The notes under the pieces were generated by a model. It saw only the letters and a program-made list of their open reading frames with translations. It was not told the DNA's origin and ran no database searches. A stretch of 64,000 bases of DNA from Polytrichum commune (taxonomy: Eukaryota > Streptophyta > Polytrichopsida > Polytrichales > Polytrichaceae), in assembly GCA_950295325.1 (NCBI GenBank), contig OX485807.1:26631666-26695665 (forward strand). Direction: 5' to 3'. Below are positions 33,701-46,465 of the stretch, in pieces. The translations under genes were made by a program, and so were the position numbers. The first letter of the stretch is position 1. Each line of letters opens with the position of its first letter.

Positions 33701-36700
33701 ACGCTCTTCAAACACATATCATTTATAGTTCCTCGATACCAAGGTCTCGGAGAAAAAATTGCATCACTGATGACATCAAACCTTGTCCCAGTTTGAGCTC
33801 AACCCTCAAGATTGGTTTTGTACTACTTCCCAGGTTTAGAAGGTCCACTAAACTAACCTATGAAGCATAAGTCACACCTCACACCACATGGAGACAAAAA
33901 GAACTGATTAGGAACCACAAACCTCACTCCGCCGAAGCTTGAACTCATCTCGGAAGTGTGCAAAGGCGTGCGGGTCAAACCCCAATACATGCATAACTTC
34001 ATGTATAAGTGTGGCTGATAATAGAGTTTCAGCCTCAGCAGTAAGATGTCTTGGTGCCACATTTATGTGCCCTAAAATAAAACAAAACAATAGCTTTCAG
34101 CTCTAGGCACCTAATAGTCACAGCCAGATTCAAGACAATGTTCAGAAAAGAGTCTCTGATTAAGCACTCTTTAATAAAGAAAACATGTTTTAGCCGTCCA
34201 ACAAGCCATAAAGTTTTATCCATTCAGATGCGATTTCCTTCCTTGATGCAAGTTAACTGCATAGAAATTCGAATTGTTCAAGTGGGTCAATTTGTAGACA
34301 TTTAATCAAGAGTACAATATCCAAAGAAAAAAATCCTCAGGGAGCTAATGACAGATGCAGATAAGGTCTCAAAATCCTCTGCCACATAAATGATGTCAAA
34401 GAAGTAGATGAAATGTGAAAGTGCAGCGAATACCAGCAATTGCACGACCCCACTGATCTCGCTCACAAGCAACAGCCCAAGCTAGTGTATTTCCAGTAGT
34501 GGGTCGTGTTGTAACCAGCAGCACCAAATCTGCATTCTCTATGCCCTCTGTAAAATATAGGAAATTCCACAATGAGGCAGTCAGTGACACAATTTGAACA
34601 TTGAACACACACCAGAAGTGTGAACAAACTTCATTCCAAATATCTGCTGCCTGACCAATTTGAAGGAGCACACTGCGTAAGGTACCCACATATTCAGCAT
34701 TGAACTGGACCACCAACCCAAGGACGTTCCTTGGGTATGGTTCGGAAACATCGATAGTTTTAAACCAAAAGAAATTGTTTTTCCTCATACAATAAACCCA
34801 AAGGCATACAAACTTCAAATGCAGAGATATAATACCCACCATCAATATATCGGCGAGGAAGCTGCACGCCTCCATCTTGACCACAAGCAGAATATCCACT
34901 AAGCCGCAATGCGCCTTTCACACGTTCCACAGATAGAGCTTGCTTGAACCATGCTGCTGTTTCACCTAATGCCTAACAGAACGCTAATTTTAGTACTAGT
35001 AGAGTAGTATTGTACCTCATCTCTACGCTACTACAGGCTTGACAAGTATGCATGCAGAAGCAAAGATTGTGATTGTGGTTGTGATTCAGACCCACCCTCA
35101 ATCACAACTACAATTTTTTCATTCACAAAACTACTCTTGTAGTTGGAAAGTGAAGTTGACCTCAATGCTCGTCCCCCCTATTGGAGCAATCGGCAGAGTG
35201 CAGACAAACAATTTATGGATTCTAGTGGAAGGTTTGTAAAACAGTGATTGGACCTACAAATCCTCCTCCTATGCTTTGGCCTTGAAGTTCTCTCACCGTG
35301 CCACATAGTAACTACAAACAAATTAGAGCCAAAAATAGTTTGAAACCACTACCATCACAACTACTCCCAACTACGCCTTGTGTCGTGGGTGAGCAAGGTA
35401 GAGTAGTGGTGGTTGTGGCTGTGGTTGTGGCTGTGGTTGTGGTTGTGGTTGACATCAATGCACCTTATCCCTCCTTATTCCTCAGAAAATAAACCAAAGG
35501 AAGGAAACTACTACCATCACCCACCAAAACGGTGTTGTGTGTAAACGCACCGTGACACACCACATCCCTTAAACAAAGAGCATGAAGAGACAGAGAACAT
35601 GCAAAGCATATAATCTGCAATGTACCTCATGCAGACGATTCTTCTTATCCTCTCCCGTAATGTCTTCTAATGTACAATTGTACCAACAATCACCATATAC
35701 AGGTGGTTCCATCCGGGCGCTGCATGCTGGGAACCCCGGGATGCTGCTTGGTGGGGGCTCCCCTAGCTGACAGCAACAAATCTAAATTAGCCGCCAGGGA
35801 ATCACAGCTGGGCTTCTAGATAAATAACAAAAATCCTGATAAGTGTATTCAAAGAGATATTTAGAACACTTGCCTAGAGACTATACCAACTAAAAGGATG
35901 TAAAGCCACTTCGCTTTGGCCTAGGTCCAGACCATGAAATTGTGAAAACCCTTCAAACTCATCTAAAGGCCATACCATGGAAACCTGAAAATTCAATTTT
36001 GTGCAGTCAGGGGCCTTCAAGTGTAGTGTAAAGACATATGCGACCAGACTCTCAACCAGATGCTATCTCAGTACCATCCTATTCATGTGGGTCCTACACC
36101 AACTCCTCATAAATCTAAGGTTGTGAGATCTTGAAGTGTCATGGTCTCCCAGTTTTGTGTTCGACCCACCTCCTTGAGGTGCGCTTGACACAAAACTTGG
36201 TAGACCATGAACAATAATCCATTGCATGCCATGTAGGCCTCCATTCAAACTTCCTTGGGTCATCAAGCTCTAGTGTAAAGTGAAGTAGAACACTCTAGGC
36301 ATTTTCCACCAATGAGAATTTTTAGATGTCAATGGTCACAGGCCCTCAAGCTCTAGTGTCAAGTGCCCCTTACAGTATGGAAGGAGCACAATCCTATGTT
36401 ACTTCTGTTATTCACAATTGTCATCCTAAAAGAGAGTGCATTAAGTAGAGAGTGAATTCGTCATTTACCTTCACAATGTTGCCAGGAGACCTACAATCTC
36501 GGTCAGCAGAATGACCCACTGCATCATAGTTGAGAAGTATCCTAATAGGTTGTCTTTTGTCCAAATCGGGCTCCACCTTTGAAGGGATGGATAGTAAATC
36601 CCGACTGTGTGCGCCATCCTCAAATACCTGAACACCATTTTCATACACCTGCAAGAACAGCATGATCACAAATAAGACACAGCTGGGCACAAGCCTATAA

Positions 36701-37898
36701 CATGGACCTGAAGATAGTTTTCAAGTCTACGCATACACTGCCAGTCTTTTCAGGAATTATCAGGAATTAACAGGATTGTGTAACTCAAAAAAGCAACTTC
36801 CAGCATGATTCTCAGTTTCTGTAGATTTACACCCTCACAAATATAGAAAAGGAAAACTGTAAGAGCTGCTTTTTCCAACACAACATCTCAAAATACAAGT
36901 GGCCAGCATTTAATTGTGAGTTAGTGTAGGTACATACCCTTCAGGGTATAATATCTTCACAATGTTAATTCAACATTTAGCTTATGCTTCTCTCAACATT
37001 GATCCAACTCGGACATTCACCCTTTTAAGTCTTGCCACTATGGACTACAGAAACTAAAGAATCAAAATTGTAACCCTTCGTTTGATTGGCATTGATTCAG
37101 TGTTGATATATGGACCTCGAGGTTTGTAATGTAGTTTGTTACTAACTATTTAGCATCAAGAGTACGTCCAAAGCAGTAAAGAAATATCTACGAGGGTCTG
37201 AAGAACCTCATAGACACCGAGAGTATGTAAAAAGTGGAGTTACAAGTATTTAAATACTTTTCTATATGACCACGTCAAGCTATTTTGGCTGAAAAAGAAA
37301 AGCCAAACGAAAATTCATGCAGTTGACTGATATGTCATTCCTATACAGTGCTTTATTTACAGAATGTAGGTCACATGCACTTAAAAACATCACCTCCTGC
37401 AATAGTAGCCACATCTTCTAAGAGTTAGCGAAAAGAAAGTAACTCTAAAAGCTTGTGGTGGCTCTTCCATATGCTTTGTGATAGAATTTCTATTCTTGCA
37501 ATTCCAGACGGATCCATTTCTGGAATAAAATGCTCTCTTATGGCTGTCATAGGACTTTACCTGAGGTGTGTATTTGTACTGATTGACGCCAGACCGCCGC
37601 TGCTGCTCCAAAATTCTATCATGGATGCATGAGTGGGTTTGTGGGGTTTTGCCAGTTGCTAACCTCCCATGCATATGAGAATGGCCGAAATTTTCACAAC
37701 TCACAAACCCAACCCATAATAACAGCACCAAAATCTGCAAGGAAGAGCAACCAAAAATTCGAATTTTACACAAAAATTCCAAACAGTCTGCACGCACAAT
37801 GTGAGGATCTCCTGACAGAGACTTCACATAGATAATCCGTAAACATCGGATTTAGATGGTTTAACAATGTTTGCAGCTCTCACATGTGAGCTCTCCAT
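27745..37898 (-). CDS. Leishmanolysin-like zinc metalloprotease (peptidase family M8) with EGF-like modules and a C-terminal membrane anchor, 17 exons, 950 aa
   Basis: Minus-strand exons (high to low): 37898-37884, 37734-37561, 36648-36469, 35766-35626, 34972-34840, 34547-34434, 34071-33923, 33627-33535, 33304-33244, 32930-32598, 31963-31837, 31671-31572, 31100-31040, 30885-30733, 30243-30151, 29672-29356 and 28353-27745 (2,853 nt, in frame). A signal sequence ([13 protein letters not shown]) opens exon 2. The metzincin site is HEVMHVLGF with zinc ligands H276 and H280; the third is H356 in GSHWE, followed by the Met-turn region [19 protein letters not shown] is typical of the family. Cysteine-rich EGF-like modules lie at about 575-672, a membrane segment at about 815-834, and a cytosolic tail follows. 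The protein should face the cell exterior or lumen. The 15-nt first exon is the weakest call; the long frame upstream of exon 2 lacks an ATG. Confidence 0.93.
29311..29340 (+). repeat. GGGAT pentanucleotide microsatellite in gene F intron 16
   Basis: About six GGGAT units, the last altered to GGGATAGGA. It lies 16 bases beyond the exon 16 donor, so length changes would fall close to a splice site. Confidence 0.9.
31235..31410 (+). repeat. Dispersed AT-rich repeat (family F) in gene F intron 12
   Basis: Shares 'accaagtaaa', 'gttctataatgtccaaacac', 'ccaaataataagtgactc' and 'tttggtgtag' with 25690-25870. It contains a short direct duplication, ATGTTCTATA twice at about 31279-31300. Confidence 0.5.
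32255..32475 (+). repeat. Dispersed intronic repeat (family E), copy 2
   Basis: The counterpart of 5605-5850 in gene A, here in gene F intron 10. Matching words are 'accaccttaacatcaggct', 'ctaccaataaaactttaaaa', 'ttggaatcccctgtcgattg' and 'aaagtgacagttttagcaca'. Confidence 0.65.
35040..35560. repeat. GTTGTG-rich insertion in gene F intron 4
   Basis: Contains 'gattgtggttgtgattcaga' and 'caatcacaactacaat' in inverted arrangement, and a GTGGTT/GTGGCT hexamer run at 35404-35451. The stretch 'gagcaaggtagagtagtggt' is the reverse complement of 'caatcactctaccttgccca' near 11741-11760, so it is probably a dispersed element. Confidence 0.5.
35990..36375 (+). mobile_element. Diverged PIF/Harbinger-like MITE copy in gene F intron 3
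   Basis: Matches the three cleaner copies at 43937, 45963 and 61393: 'cttcaagtgtagtgtaaaga', 'ctcaaccagatgctat', 'attcatgtgggtcct', 'tgtcatggtctcccagtttt', 'gatgccatgtag'-like, 'ttttccaccaatgagaat'. Left end not resolved; the right end is near 36375. Fewer landmark matches than between the other three, so it is the oldest or most eroded of the four. Confidence 0.7.
36895..37100 (-). repeat. Dispersed family-D repeat, inverted, in gene F intron 2
   Basis: Reverse complement of the family seen in gene A introns 3 and 4. Read on the + strand here: 'cccttcagggtataatatct', 'attcaacatttagctta', 'cattgatccaact', 'gtcttgcca' and 'aatcaaaattgtaaccctt'. Confidence 0.5.
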
Positions 37899-40800
37899 TG
37901 CAATGGAGACTGGGCTACGCTACGGCCACCAAAAAAACTCAAAAATTGAAACCAAAGAGCTGACAAAGGAGTAGAATACAACCTTGAGGTGAGGAGGCTG
38001 AGAAGTTGAGCACTTTTGAGGCATACCCACCAAATCACTTTGCCACCTCCTCGTGTTGATATCTTGGCATGCTCATCTGCTGTAGGGTACTTGCATCTGA
38101 AATCAAAGCTCAGAGTAAACCCTTGAGGATTGGTGTTCGTCTATTTGTGCAAAGAGACTCCTCTGTTCTGTGCAGTGGCAGTCGTCACATTGCCTGTCAT
38201 CAACAACAGTCTTGTTTTTGGACCAGAGTTTGCTATCCTTCTCGCATTCGTACCTTTCCAAGGGCACAGTCTGGTGCATTGACATTGATGGGATTTCGAC
38301 GCCTGTTGAATAATTACAAAAATTTGATGCAAGTCGATGATAAAGCTGGCAGTGAAAGTTCGTTCCTACACAGCTTGCTACAATGAAGTAATATTACAAT
38401 GAAGCCTTTTGTGTTTTGATATCTGATAGGCAAGGTGTAAATCGCATCCAGAAACAGAATTCATAAATACCTGTCATTTGGTTGGAAGAACCCTGGCCAT
38501 TACAATTGCAACACCTCGATATAAATGCATTCTGAGCTAAAGACGGCCTCTCTTTCGATAGAAAGTATATGTGCAAACAGAGGCCTCCCTGGTTCGATGT
38601 TGATTCCTACTCACAGGTGCTATTCGTGAATGAAATATTTGTACGCCAATATACCTTATCCCATGAAAAGTACTTGAAAATACATTGTCGTGGATTCTCC
38701 TGCCGTCCAGGGAGTCCTGAGCATACACCCTCACAAGGTTCGAGCAGATGTCTCGATCAGACCTACACAAGCAAGGACAAGGCTCCGCCATCAGATGACT
38801 GAAATCTGAATATAGCACACTCAACTCGGGACTACAACAAAACTACTGTTGATGTGATCCCCAGGTCGAAAGACTATATTTTTTTCGACACAGACTCCAG
38901 ATCTCCTACCTGTGCGACTAATTCTAAGAACAACACAAAATCTGCACAAAAGGGATATAACATCAAAATTCTCATACAAGAAAACCCTTTAGTACGTTTT
39001 GTGATATTTATATTTTCGGTGGAATTTCAACGTCATCTCTACTCTCCTAGAATAGAACTTTCGCTTTGAACTCACAGTATAAATTCAGGAAGTGATGTAC
39101 TAAGGTAACCGTCTGCAGTGGTATTCATTTCAAGAACTCAAAAAGGTGAGGAGGAGTTACCTACCCATCAAGCACATTATGTACTGATTTTTCAGCACAT
39201 TCAATTTTCCTGCTTTAAAAAACTCAACCTCTTGCAATTGCAGAAAATGGCGTCTGAATATGTGAACCCCGCAAGCAGCCACGCACTTGTGATCATCAAA
39301 TTTTCAACTCACGAATTTTTCCAGTCCAGAATTTGTCTAGAAAACCCAAGTTCCTGTCCAGATGACTTGGGTTGGGCTTCTGTTGCCAGAGTTGAAGGTC
39401 GGCCGAAGTGCCCAAACCCAAACTAATCGCCCACCAACAAAATCCAACGCTGACACTACTATTCTTCCTATTACAGCCCAACCCAACCCAACCCTCACCA
39501 ATGGATAGGTAAGTCAATGAAAGAATCTTGATTCTCTCCGGCGCCTTGAAGAACCCAATTTCTGCCGCTGTCCTTCTCTGTCGTAGGCAGTGCAGGAGAA
39601 AGAAAATCTTTGATGGAAATCGCTATGGAACTTGGCTAAAACTGCAGTCTTTGATGCTATTATGCAAGAAACAGAGCCCACCCCGCTAAGTCTTTCTGGC
39701 TCCCAAGTTAAGAAGGGAAGCCAAAAGGGTAAGCCTAATTAAATCCTTGTGTGGGATAACAATAGTTACAACTGCAACCGAAGTGGTTCACTCCTCCATT
39801 TCATTCAGCAAGGTACAAGAACCTGAATGACCTCACCCTTTGGGACGTAGACCCAACGGCAGAGGTTAAGTGGGCAATTGGGCGATCCAGCGACCAAGTC
39901 ACTCAAAACTTTCCTGCACTTTAAATAGGAGCGCTGGGATCCCCAAGAGTGTTACTAAAGTTTAAACCATTGTCCAACTGGGAATTAAGGTTATCCCAGC
40001 CAGCTTCCTCCAAGTTGAAATCTTCCCCTGAGCAAGTTGAGATGGCAGAGTTTGAAGGAGAACAAGAAGAAGAAGAAAGGAGTTCAGTCGTTTCGAAATT
40101 GTTCTTGGGACACCGGCCAAATTTTAGGGAGGCAATTGGCTGCCTTCTTCTCTGATACCGAGAAGAAGCAAGAATGGTCTCTTCTTCTTCTTCTTCTTCT
40201 CCTCTCTTTCGAATGACCAAAAGTCCTCGCTCCACGAATGGTATGTCCCCCAACCCAGCCAGAATGTGTCCGCCTCCCCAGGGCTCATCAAGCTTCACAA
40301 GTTGTATTAAAAAAAACAGACACTGAAGAAATCTAAACTAAAAAAACAAACCCAGCGCCCCAATGAAGCCTCTCTCCCCTGTCAATAAACTACACAAAAA
40401 AACATGTTGCCATGCCTCCCGATGAGCTATTACCCATTCATCATCATCATCCCCTCAAATGCATTTTCTTCATTCTCTCTCCGAACTTTGAACAAACAAA
40501 CACACACGCTCACCGACAGACGCTGTCAGAAACTCCCACCTGCACAAACTGCTCTCACTCAATCTCCATTCCTCCTCATCACACTTCTTTCTGCGGGTCA
40601 AATCAACATGATGGATATCTCCTTATATTAAATAAATAAAAGCATTCTTCACTTTGCCCAATTTCTTAACCACAAAACAAACAAAACACTCCTCCCGCCT
40701 CCCACCAATTAAGCCACCGCCAAAACAGAAACAACCAAGCTCTTCCGGATGCCTCTTCTGCTCGGCGGTCCTGCCTGCATGCGCAACCAATGCAAGCAAG

Positions 40801-41740
40801 AAGGGGCTTGCTGGAAGCTCCAGAAGGAATGTGATGGCGAGGGAATGGCGATGGCGAGGAATTTGGAAGGAAAGGAAGTGACAGAAGTGGAAGAAGGAAA
40901 GCAGGGGGAGTCAGTGTAGTGGCCACCACTCTCGCACGCTGGCATGGTGTGGAGACAGACACACAGAGAAAGAGGAAGGAATGAGACTTTTCTTCGCGGG
41001 CAGGCAGAGCAGGTGCGGGCAGTAGTGGACAGATTTTAACTGTTTATACCCGGAGAAAAAGGAGCCTGGTACATATGTACCTGGTGCAGTGGAATCTACG
41101 GGAGAGGTACATATTGTGTCCTCCGACACTCATAAGTTATTCCGTCCTGGGAAACCCGGTCCTTCCAGGGTATCACAGGGGATATTATAATATTATTATG
41201 AGACCCTCCAAGTCTTGGGTCTAGATATTGATCATCTTATTTTTGGTTAATTCTTAACACTGTCAAATGTGAAGATGTTTAATAAGACACCATGCGGGGG
41301 GCCTATACTACAATGAATGAATGAGAACTGACAGCTACACTGTTTCGTCTAATTATTGTAGTTTACCATTCAAAGTTACGTGTTCCTATAAAAAAATTAC
41401 CAACGTTGTCACTTTTTACGAACCTAAGTTGCATCATATTCTTCGGTGTGCATACTTATTACACTCCATGTGATAATTAGTGGTCATATGGTACTTAATG
41501 CGCTATGGTAACTTTTTAGATGACACACTTCTTATGAATGAGTTGAACAAATGTTTGTCGTGGAGGATGGATGAGTTCTTCATCCATTGGCCGAAACCCT
41601 GCCTAATTTCTCTTGTCAGCAACTTGTGATAAAATAGTGCCATGGATGAATGAAATTTGGATGGAAAAACTTTTGGTGAGTGACAGTAACTGCAACACTG
41701 TAAATCTATAATCCCCCCCCCAAAAAAAAATTTCAAGGAA
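37899..41740. other. Upstream flank of gene F and gene-free region
   Basis: No gene is supported. Bases 39900-41000 are richer in C and in short GAA/CTT runs (40066-40080 and 40179-40203) than the rest. They read open for 60-125 codons on either strand, but without ATG starts or recognisable domains. This could be the 5' region of an unseen gene or a non-coding transcript. Confidence 0.4.
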
Positions 41741-41754
41741 TGACAAATACTGTT

Positions 41755-41860
41755 GGGTTAACATTTAGTGTTGGTGACACTTTGTCGCGGTTTAGAATTA
41801 GTATCGAGCAAGACCGGTAGAATTGGTGACACCAAATATCACATTTCGTGCACTTATGTC
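41755..41860 (+). repeat. 'TTAGTGT' family fragment
   Basis: 'acatttagtgttggtgacac', 'tagaattagtatcgagcaag' and 'ggtagaattggtgacacc' are the inverse of 'ggtgtcactaa'-type words at 46531-46620 ('caccaattctatttgtcttg', 'ttcaatactaatcggcc', 'gtgtcactaacac'). The two sites are inverted copies about 4.8 kb apart. Confidence 0.6.
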
Positions 41861-41957
41861 GTATTGGAAAATATGATACTCTCAGTATAATATTATAGCA
41901 ATACATAACTCTAAATAGAAACCCACACCAATTAAATAAAACAGTGTTGTTATAGAT

Positions 41958-42279
41958 GAACTACACTAAATAGGTAGATTAGTGTTGGAAACACTAATAG
42001 TCGACGAAAACGCTAAATGTAAATTGTCCCTATAGTGTTAGAACACTAAATGTCAACTCTAACACTATTTGTACCAAGTAGTAACTTTAAATATTTACAT
42101 GAGCGCATTTAGTGGTAGATGATATTTTATAAATCTTGGAATGAAGAATTGAAGGAAGAAGAATATGAAAACCTCGTAAAAGGTATAATTTGTTCAAACA
42201 CTACTTGTAATATCAGTTGAAAATTAGTGTTTTAAGTAACTATTGCACCTAACACTAATCTACCTATTTAGTGTAGTTC
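41958..42279. mobile_element. 322-bp foldback element with 29-bp perfect terminal inverted repeats
   Basis: Bases 41958-41986 and 42251-42279 are exact reverse complements; the arms begin GAACTACACTAAATAGG. The interior has more TTAGTGT/ACACTAA words in both orientations. A smaller palindrome of the same type (ACTACACTAAGT ... ACTTAGTGTAGT) lies at about 46492-46528. The CACTA word near the tips recalls CACTA elements, but no 3-bp target duplication is clear. Confidence 0.8.
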
Positions 42280-42281
42280 AG

Positions 42282-42497
42282 TTTCAGAAATAACCGGTTC
42301 AGATTGAGGACTTCAAGAAAATAACTGTTACAGTCTGAAGACTTCAGGAAAACTACTGATCGATTTATAAGAGGAGTCTATAGAATGCTCCTCGATTTAG
42401 TAAAGAGAATCCCGAAAGATGTCAACCTGTAACCGGTTTACATTTGAAACAATAGGATCTCAACTAAATAATGCCCAAAAATCTCTCCGGGCATTGC
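42282..42497 (-). mobile_element. 'CAGTGTCCGGGGAGA' family element, inverted copy
   Basis: On the + strand it runs from 'aaataaccggttcagattga' to 'gcccaaaaatctctccgggc'. The tip is the reverse complement of the family start seen at 1831. It directly follows the foldback element at 41958-42279. Confidence 0.6.
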
Positions 42498-43936
42498 TAT
42501 ACTATTTGTGATCCACATACAAAGATAAGATGTGAATTAGGTTGAACCTTGAGATGAGGATATTCTTAAGGTTAAGTTACATCAATGGGAGTTGGGGTGA
42601 CTATTCTATGAACATTGAATGTGATCTACATCAAAAATATTCAGATATTTGCTTGCTACTTAGATGGGCCCAAAACAAGCGGCTCGTACAAAAATGGAGG
42701 TAGTCCTTGTATGCATAACCATTTGGGCATCATCTCGTGTAGGTCCTTGAATCGTGAAAGATCTATGGCATATGTTGAGGACGTAGTTTATGCTCTAGAG
42801 AAGTCATCCTCTTCGTAATATTATTTAGGTTATGGAACCTGTTCCTTTTTTCAACTTGGGGAAGATTGCTCCATAGCCGAGAATCCAACACCATGTGTTC
42901 CCTTGGAGTCTGCAATGATGTAAGGCTTCATTGTGGCAGCATGTGTTGACCCCACGCGTCAAGTGAGCAGGTAAGTAGGCAGGCCGGCAATGAATCTCAT
43001 GTTTATTTTGCATATTATAAGTAATTGTCAAATACAAATTCTGGGGTCGTTGATCCAATTGCTAGTTTCCCTCACATTGTGAATAATGTGCAAGCTAATC
43101 AGTGTTCATTTTATGAAGGAGACCCAACATAAACGGGGGACATAGTTCTTGATTCCCGGCACTGGAGGTGCAACACCCTAGTGTTGACCAACATTAGGTT
43201 TTCAATCGTGGAACACTGCCTTGGACACCAAATGGCTAGTATCAAAACAGATGAGGTAGTGCTTTGATGAGCTCATTCATTTAGCATAGGAGCGGTTTTG
43301 TTGAATCGGTTGAATGTAATGAACTTTCAACGATGTATACTTGTTAATAACCACCCACAAGCATCAAGTATCAATCCTCATAAAGTATCATAGAACCAGG
43401 GTTGTTCAGACAAACATTTTGAAATTATTTATTTAATTTCAAACAATAAAATGTTCTACTACATACCCAACAATATATTCTTAAATCCTAAACTATTATA
43501 ATAAATGCCAAAACCACCATAAAACGATGCCATTAAGCTTACATAAGGTACATGAGCAAGATAGCAGTCACAAGTACATCAAACCTATGTACCTCGCTTA
43601 CTTCTTACTCGAATGAAGTAACTTAAGTCAATTCTTCTCAAGATCTTTCCAACAAGCTATCATTTGTAGAAGTCCTTTTAAACTTCATCCAACAACATGA
43701 TGACACGGGGCATGTTATGTGGCTAAACATTTAGGACAATGTACCTCCCCTTCATAATTAGTTTGGAACCATGGTTGATTTAATATCGGTCGAGATTTGC
43801 TTTCTATGGCAAAGTTGAAAAATCTCATGACATGATCTATTACATTGATTTTAACCTTGTCATTTCCTCCAAACATATTTTGTGGCAAAGAAAACCAATA
43901 TATTTGTAGCAACTTCAAGATCCAATGATAACATCA

Positions 43937-44440
43937 GGGCCACTTCACACACAAGCCAAGAGCTGTGACCATGACATTGTGAGACCCCAAAAGAAAGTGT
44001 CCAAAGGCCATCCCAAGACACCTCCATAATCATGTAATGTGGTCACGGATCTTCAAGTGTAGTGTGAAGTCATATGTGATTGGGCCCTCAACCAAATGCT
44101 ATTTCAATGAAATTCTATTCATGCGGGTCTTCACGTATGATAAAATAAAATAAATCAACAGTTGTGAGCGTTCGGAGTAACGTGGTCTCTCGGTTTTGTG
44201 TTAGAGCTACCTTCAAGAGGTGTTTTTAAAAAAAAAATTAATCCAAGTGACCATAAAGCATGATCCATGTAATGCCATGTAGAAATATATCTAGACTTTA
44301 CATCCATCTTGCATTCACATAATTTGTTGGTCCCTCAAGCGTAGTGTGAAGGGAACTTGGACCGGCTCCGCCTTTTCCACCAATGAGAGTGCTTGGAGTG
44401 TAATGGTCATGGGCTCTCAGTCTCGTGTGTGAAGTAGCCC
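43937..44440 (+). mobile_element. PIF/Harbinger-like MITE, 504 bp, target duplication TCA
   Basis: Ends GGGCCACTTCACACAC ... GTGTGTGAAGTAGCCC, flanked by TCA at 43934-43936 and 44441-44443. A three-base duplication and GGGCC tips fit PIF/Harbinger. No coding capacity. Confidence 0.85.
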
Positions 44441-45284
44441 TCAGTGATATACTTTTGCCAGCCAAGCAATGATAATTGGGTCGAGCAATACCCAGTTTAG
44501 AACCCTGAGAGTCATAATTGAAGAATTTGAAAAACCAAAAGACACAAATCAGAGAAACCTCTCAAACATAATCCAATGAAATTAACACGAACCCCTAAAG
44601 TAACAAACACTCAATATTTTCATAAAAGCTCGGCTACCTCCAAGTGGGCAATATATCCATTGTATCCGAGGTCAATCAACTTCAAATGAAAGATTCAAAC
44701 AACACACGGTTCCCAATGTTTTAAACTTCAATTTGCAAAGCCAAGCTTTCATAAGGCGTGTGAGCATAGAATATGTACATCTATATACAATGAACAGGGT
44801 GTTGTTGTTGTTGGTGGTGGTGATGAGACCGTTATAATGAACAATCTGCCGTTTCATTCTGGAAAGGTGGGGAGTGATGTGTCAAATGCACGAGTGCAAG
44901 GGGTTGGGACAACATGGACGTATACTAGTTTATTAAATGAATGTTATCAATGTATAGTGTTACCATATTTGCATCTAATACAAAGAGACATAAGCTTACT
45001 ACATTTTACAAGATAGTTATGATGAATTTATCACTTAGGCTCACGCAACTTATAGTATGCCACAAGTATTCGAGAACTGCACAAAATATCACCCATAAGG
45101 GTTGGAAATCCATTGTGGTCATTTTCAACTCCACAAACATTTTTGATCGTTGTTTTGGATTGGGAATTGTCTCATCTACTAAGCAATCGCAAGTCATGAA
45201 GACTATCCTTTGAGTTGATATGCGAAATGTCAGGAAAAGTCAAAATGGAGATTCTCTTTCTCTTGCAACGATCACAAACTAGAT

Positions 45285-45480
45285 CATGAGCCATGTTGTG
45301 TTGGGAGAATGTTGTCCATGTTTTGAGCATATAGTCCAATCTCATCATGACACATGTCGTCTTCATGTCCATTCTTCATTACAAGCCTTGTCATATGATG
45401 TTCATGTACCATAGGGATTTGGATAAGAAGAATGATCACATAAGGCTCACATATTGTATCTTTGGTAGCGCATCCCAAAG
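45285..45480 (+). repeat. Family-A repeat fragment
   Basis: 'gagcatatagtccaatctca', 'gacacatgtcgtcttcatg' and 'attacaagccttgtcat' parallel the central part of other copies such as 51110-51170 (attatcgagtacaagcct). Confidence 0.5.
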
Positions 45481-45962
45481 ACACATAAACGTTGGAATCC
45501 TAAATCCTAGAATGTTGTCTATCATTTCAGCGCGTAGTCCAATCGCATCGCGACATGTGTCTTTTCATCATAAGCATACGAATCTTGGATAATTATGTAC
45601 GTTATTAGGAGATTTGTAAATCTACCACATTGATAGAGTTAGATATTTCTTTCACCGACACATGATGATTGTCTAGGACTCATATGTTGATAGCGTTTTG
45701 ATACCCATTCGTATCAAAGTCACCCTCGCCATGTACTCATATACATAGGGTTCGATTAAGACGTGTGACCACATAACTTACTAGGTAGTGTTACTAGGTT
45801 GTGTCCTATAGTTGTGTTATAAACCTTTGGAATCCAATATCATGAGTCATGGTGAGGAGCCTACGTTTGACGTGCGCATGCCTAGCAGAAATAGTACCTA
45901 ATTTTGTCCTTTGAGTCAATGTCATATATAAAATATGTACTACACTAACCTCAAAGTACTTA

Positions 45963-46465
45963 GGGCCACTTCACACACGATCCAAGAGCCGTGACCACAA
46001 AATTGTGAGAGCCCAAAAGAAAGTGTCCGGAGGCCGTCCCAACACACCTCCAAAACCATGTAGTGTGGTCATACATCTTCAAGTGTAGTGTGAAGTCATA
46101 TGTGACCGGGCCCTCAACCAAATGCGATTTCGATGAATTTCTATTCATTTGGGTCCTCACACATGATAAATAAAAAATAAAAAATTAATAGTTATGAGCA
46201 TTCGGGGTGCCATGGTCTCACGGTTGTGTGTTGGACCTACCTCCAAGAGGTGCTTTTTAAAATTAGTCCAAGTAACCATGAAACATGATCCATTTGATGC
46301 CATGTAAGAATCAATGTAGACTTTACATCCATCTTGCATTCACATGCTCTGTTGGTCCCTTAAGGGTAGTGTGAAGCGAACTTGGACCAACTCCACCTTT
46401 TCCACCAATGAGAGTGCTTGAAGTGTAAGGGTCACGAGCTCTCAGTCTCGTGTGTGAAGTAGACC
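45963..46465 (+). mobile_element. PIF/Harbinger-like MITE, 503 bp, target duplication TTA
   Basis: Ends GGGCCACTTCACACAC ... GTGTGTGAAGTAGACC, flanked by TTA at 45960-45962 and 46466-46468. Very similar to the copy at 43937 and in the same orientation. Confidence 0.87.

Noticed and set aside
39921..40298. 125-codon minus-strand frame upstream of gene F
   Set aside because: Low-complexity (Glu and Ser runs from GAA/CTT repeats), starts at GTG and has no domain.
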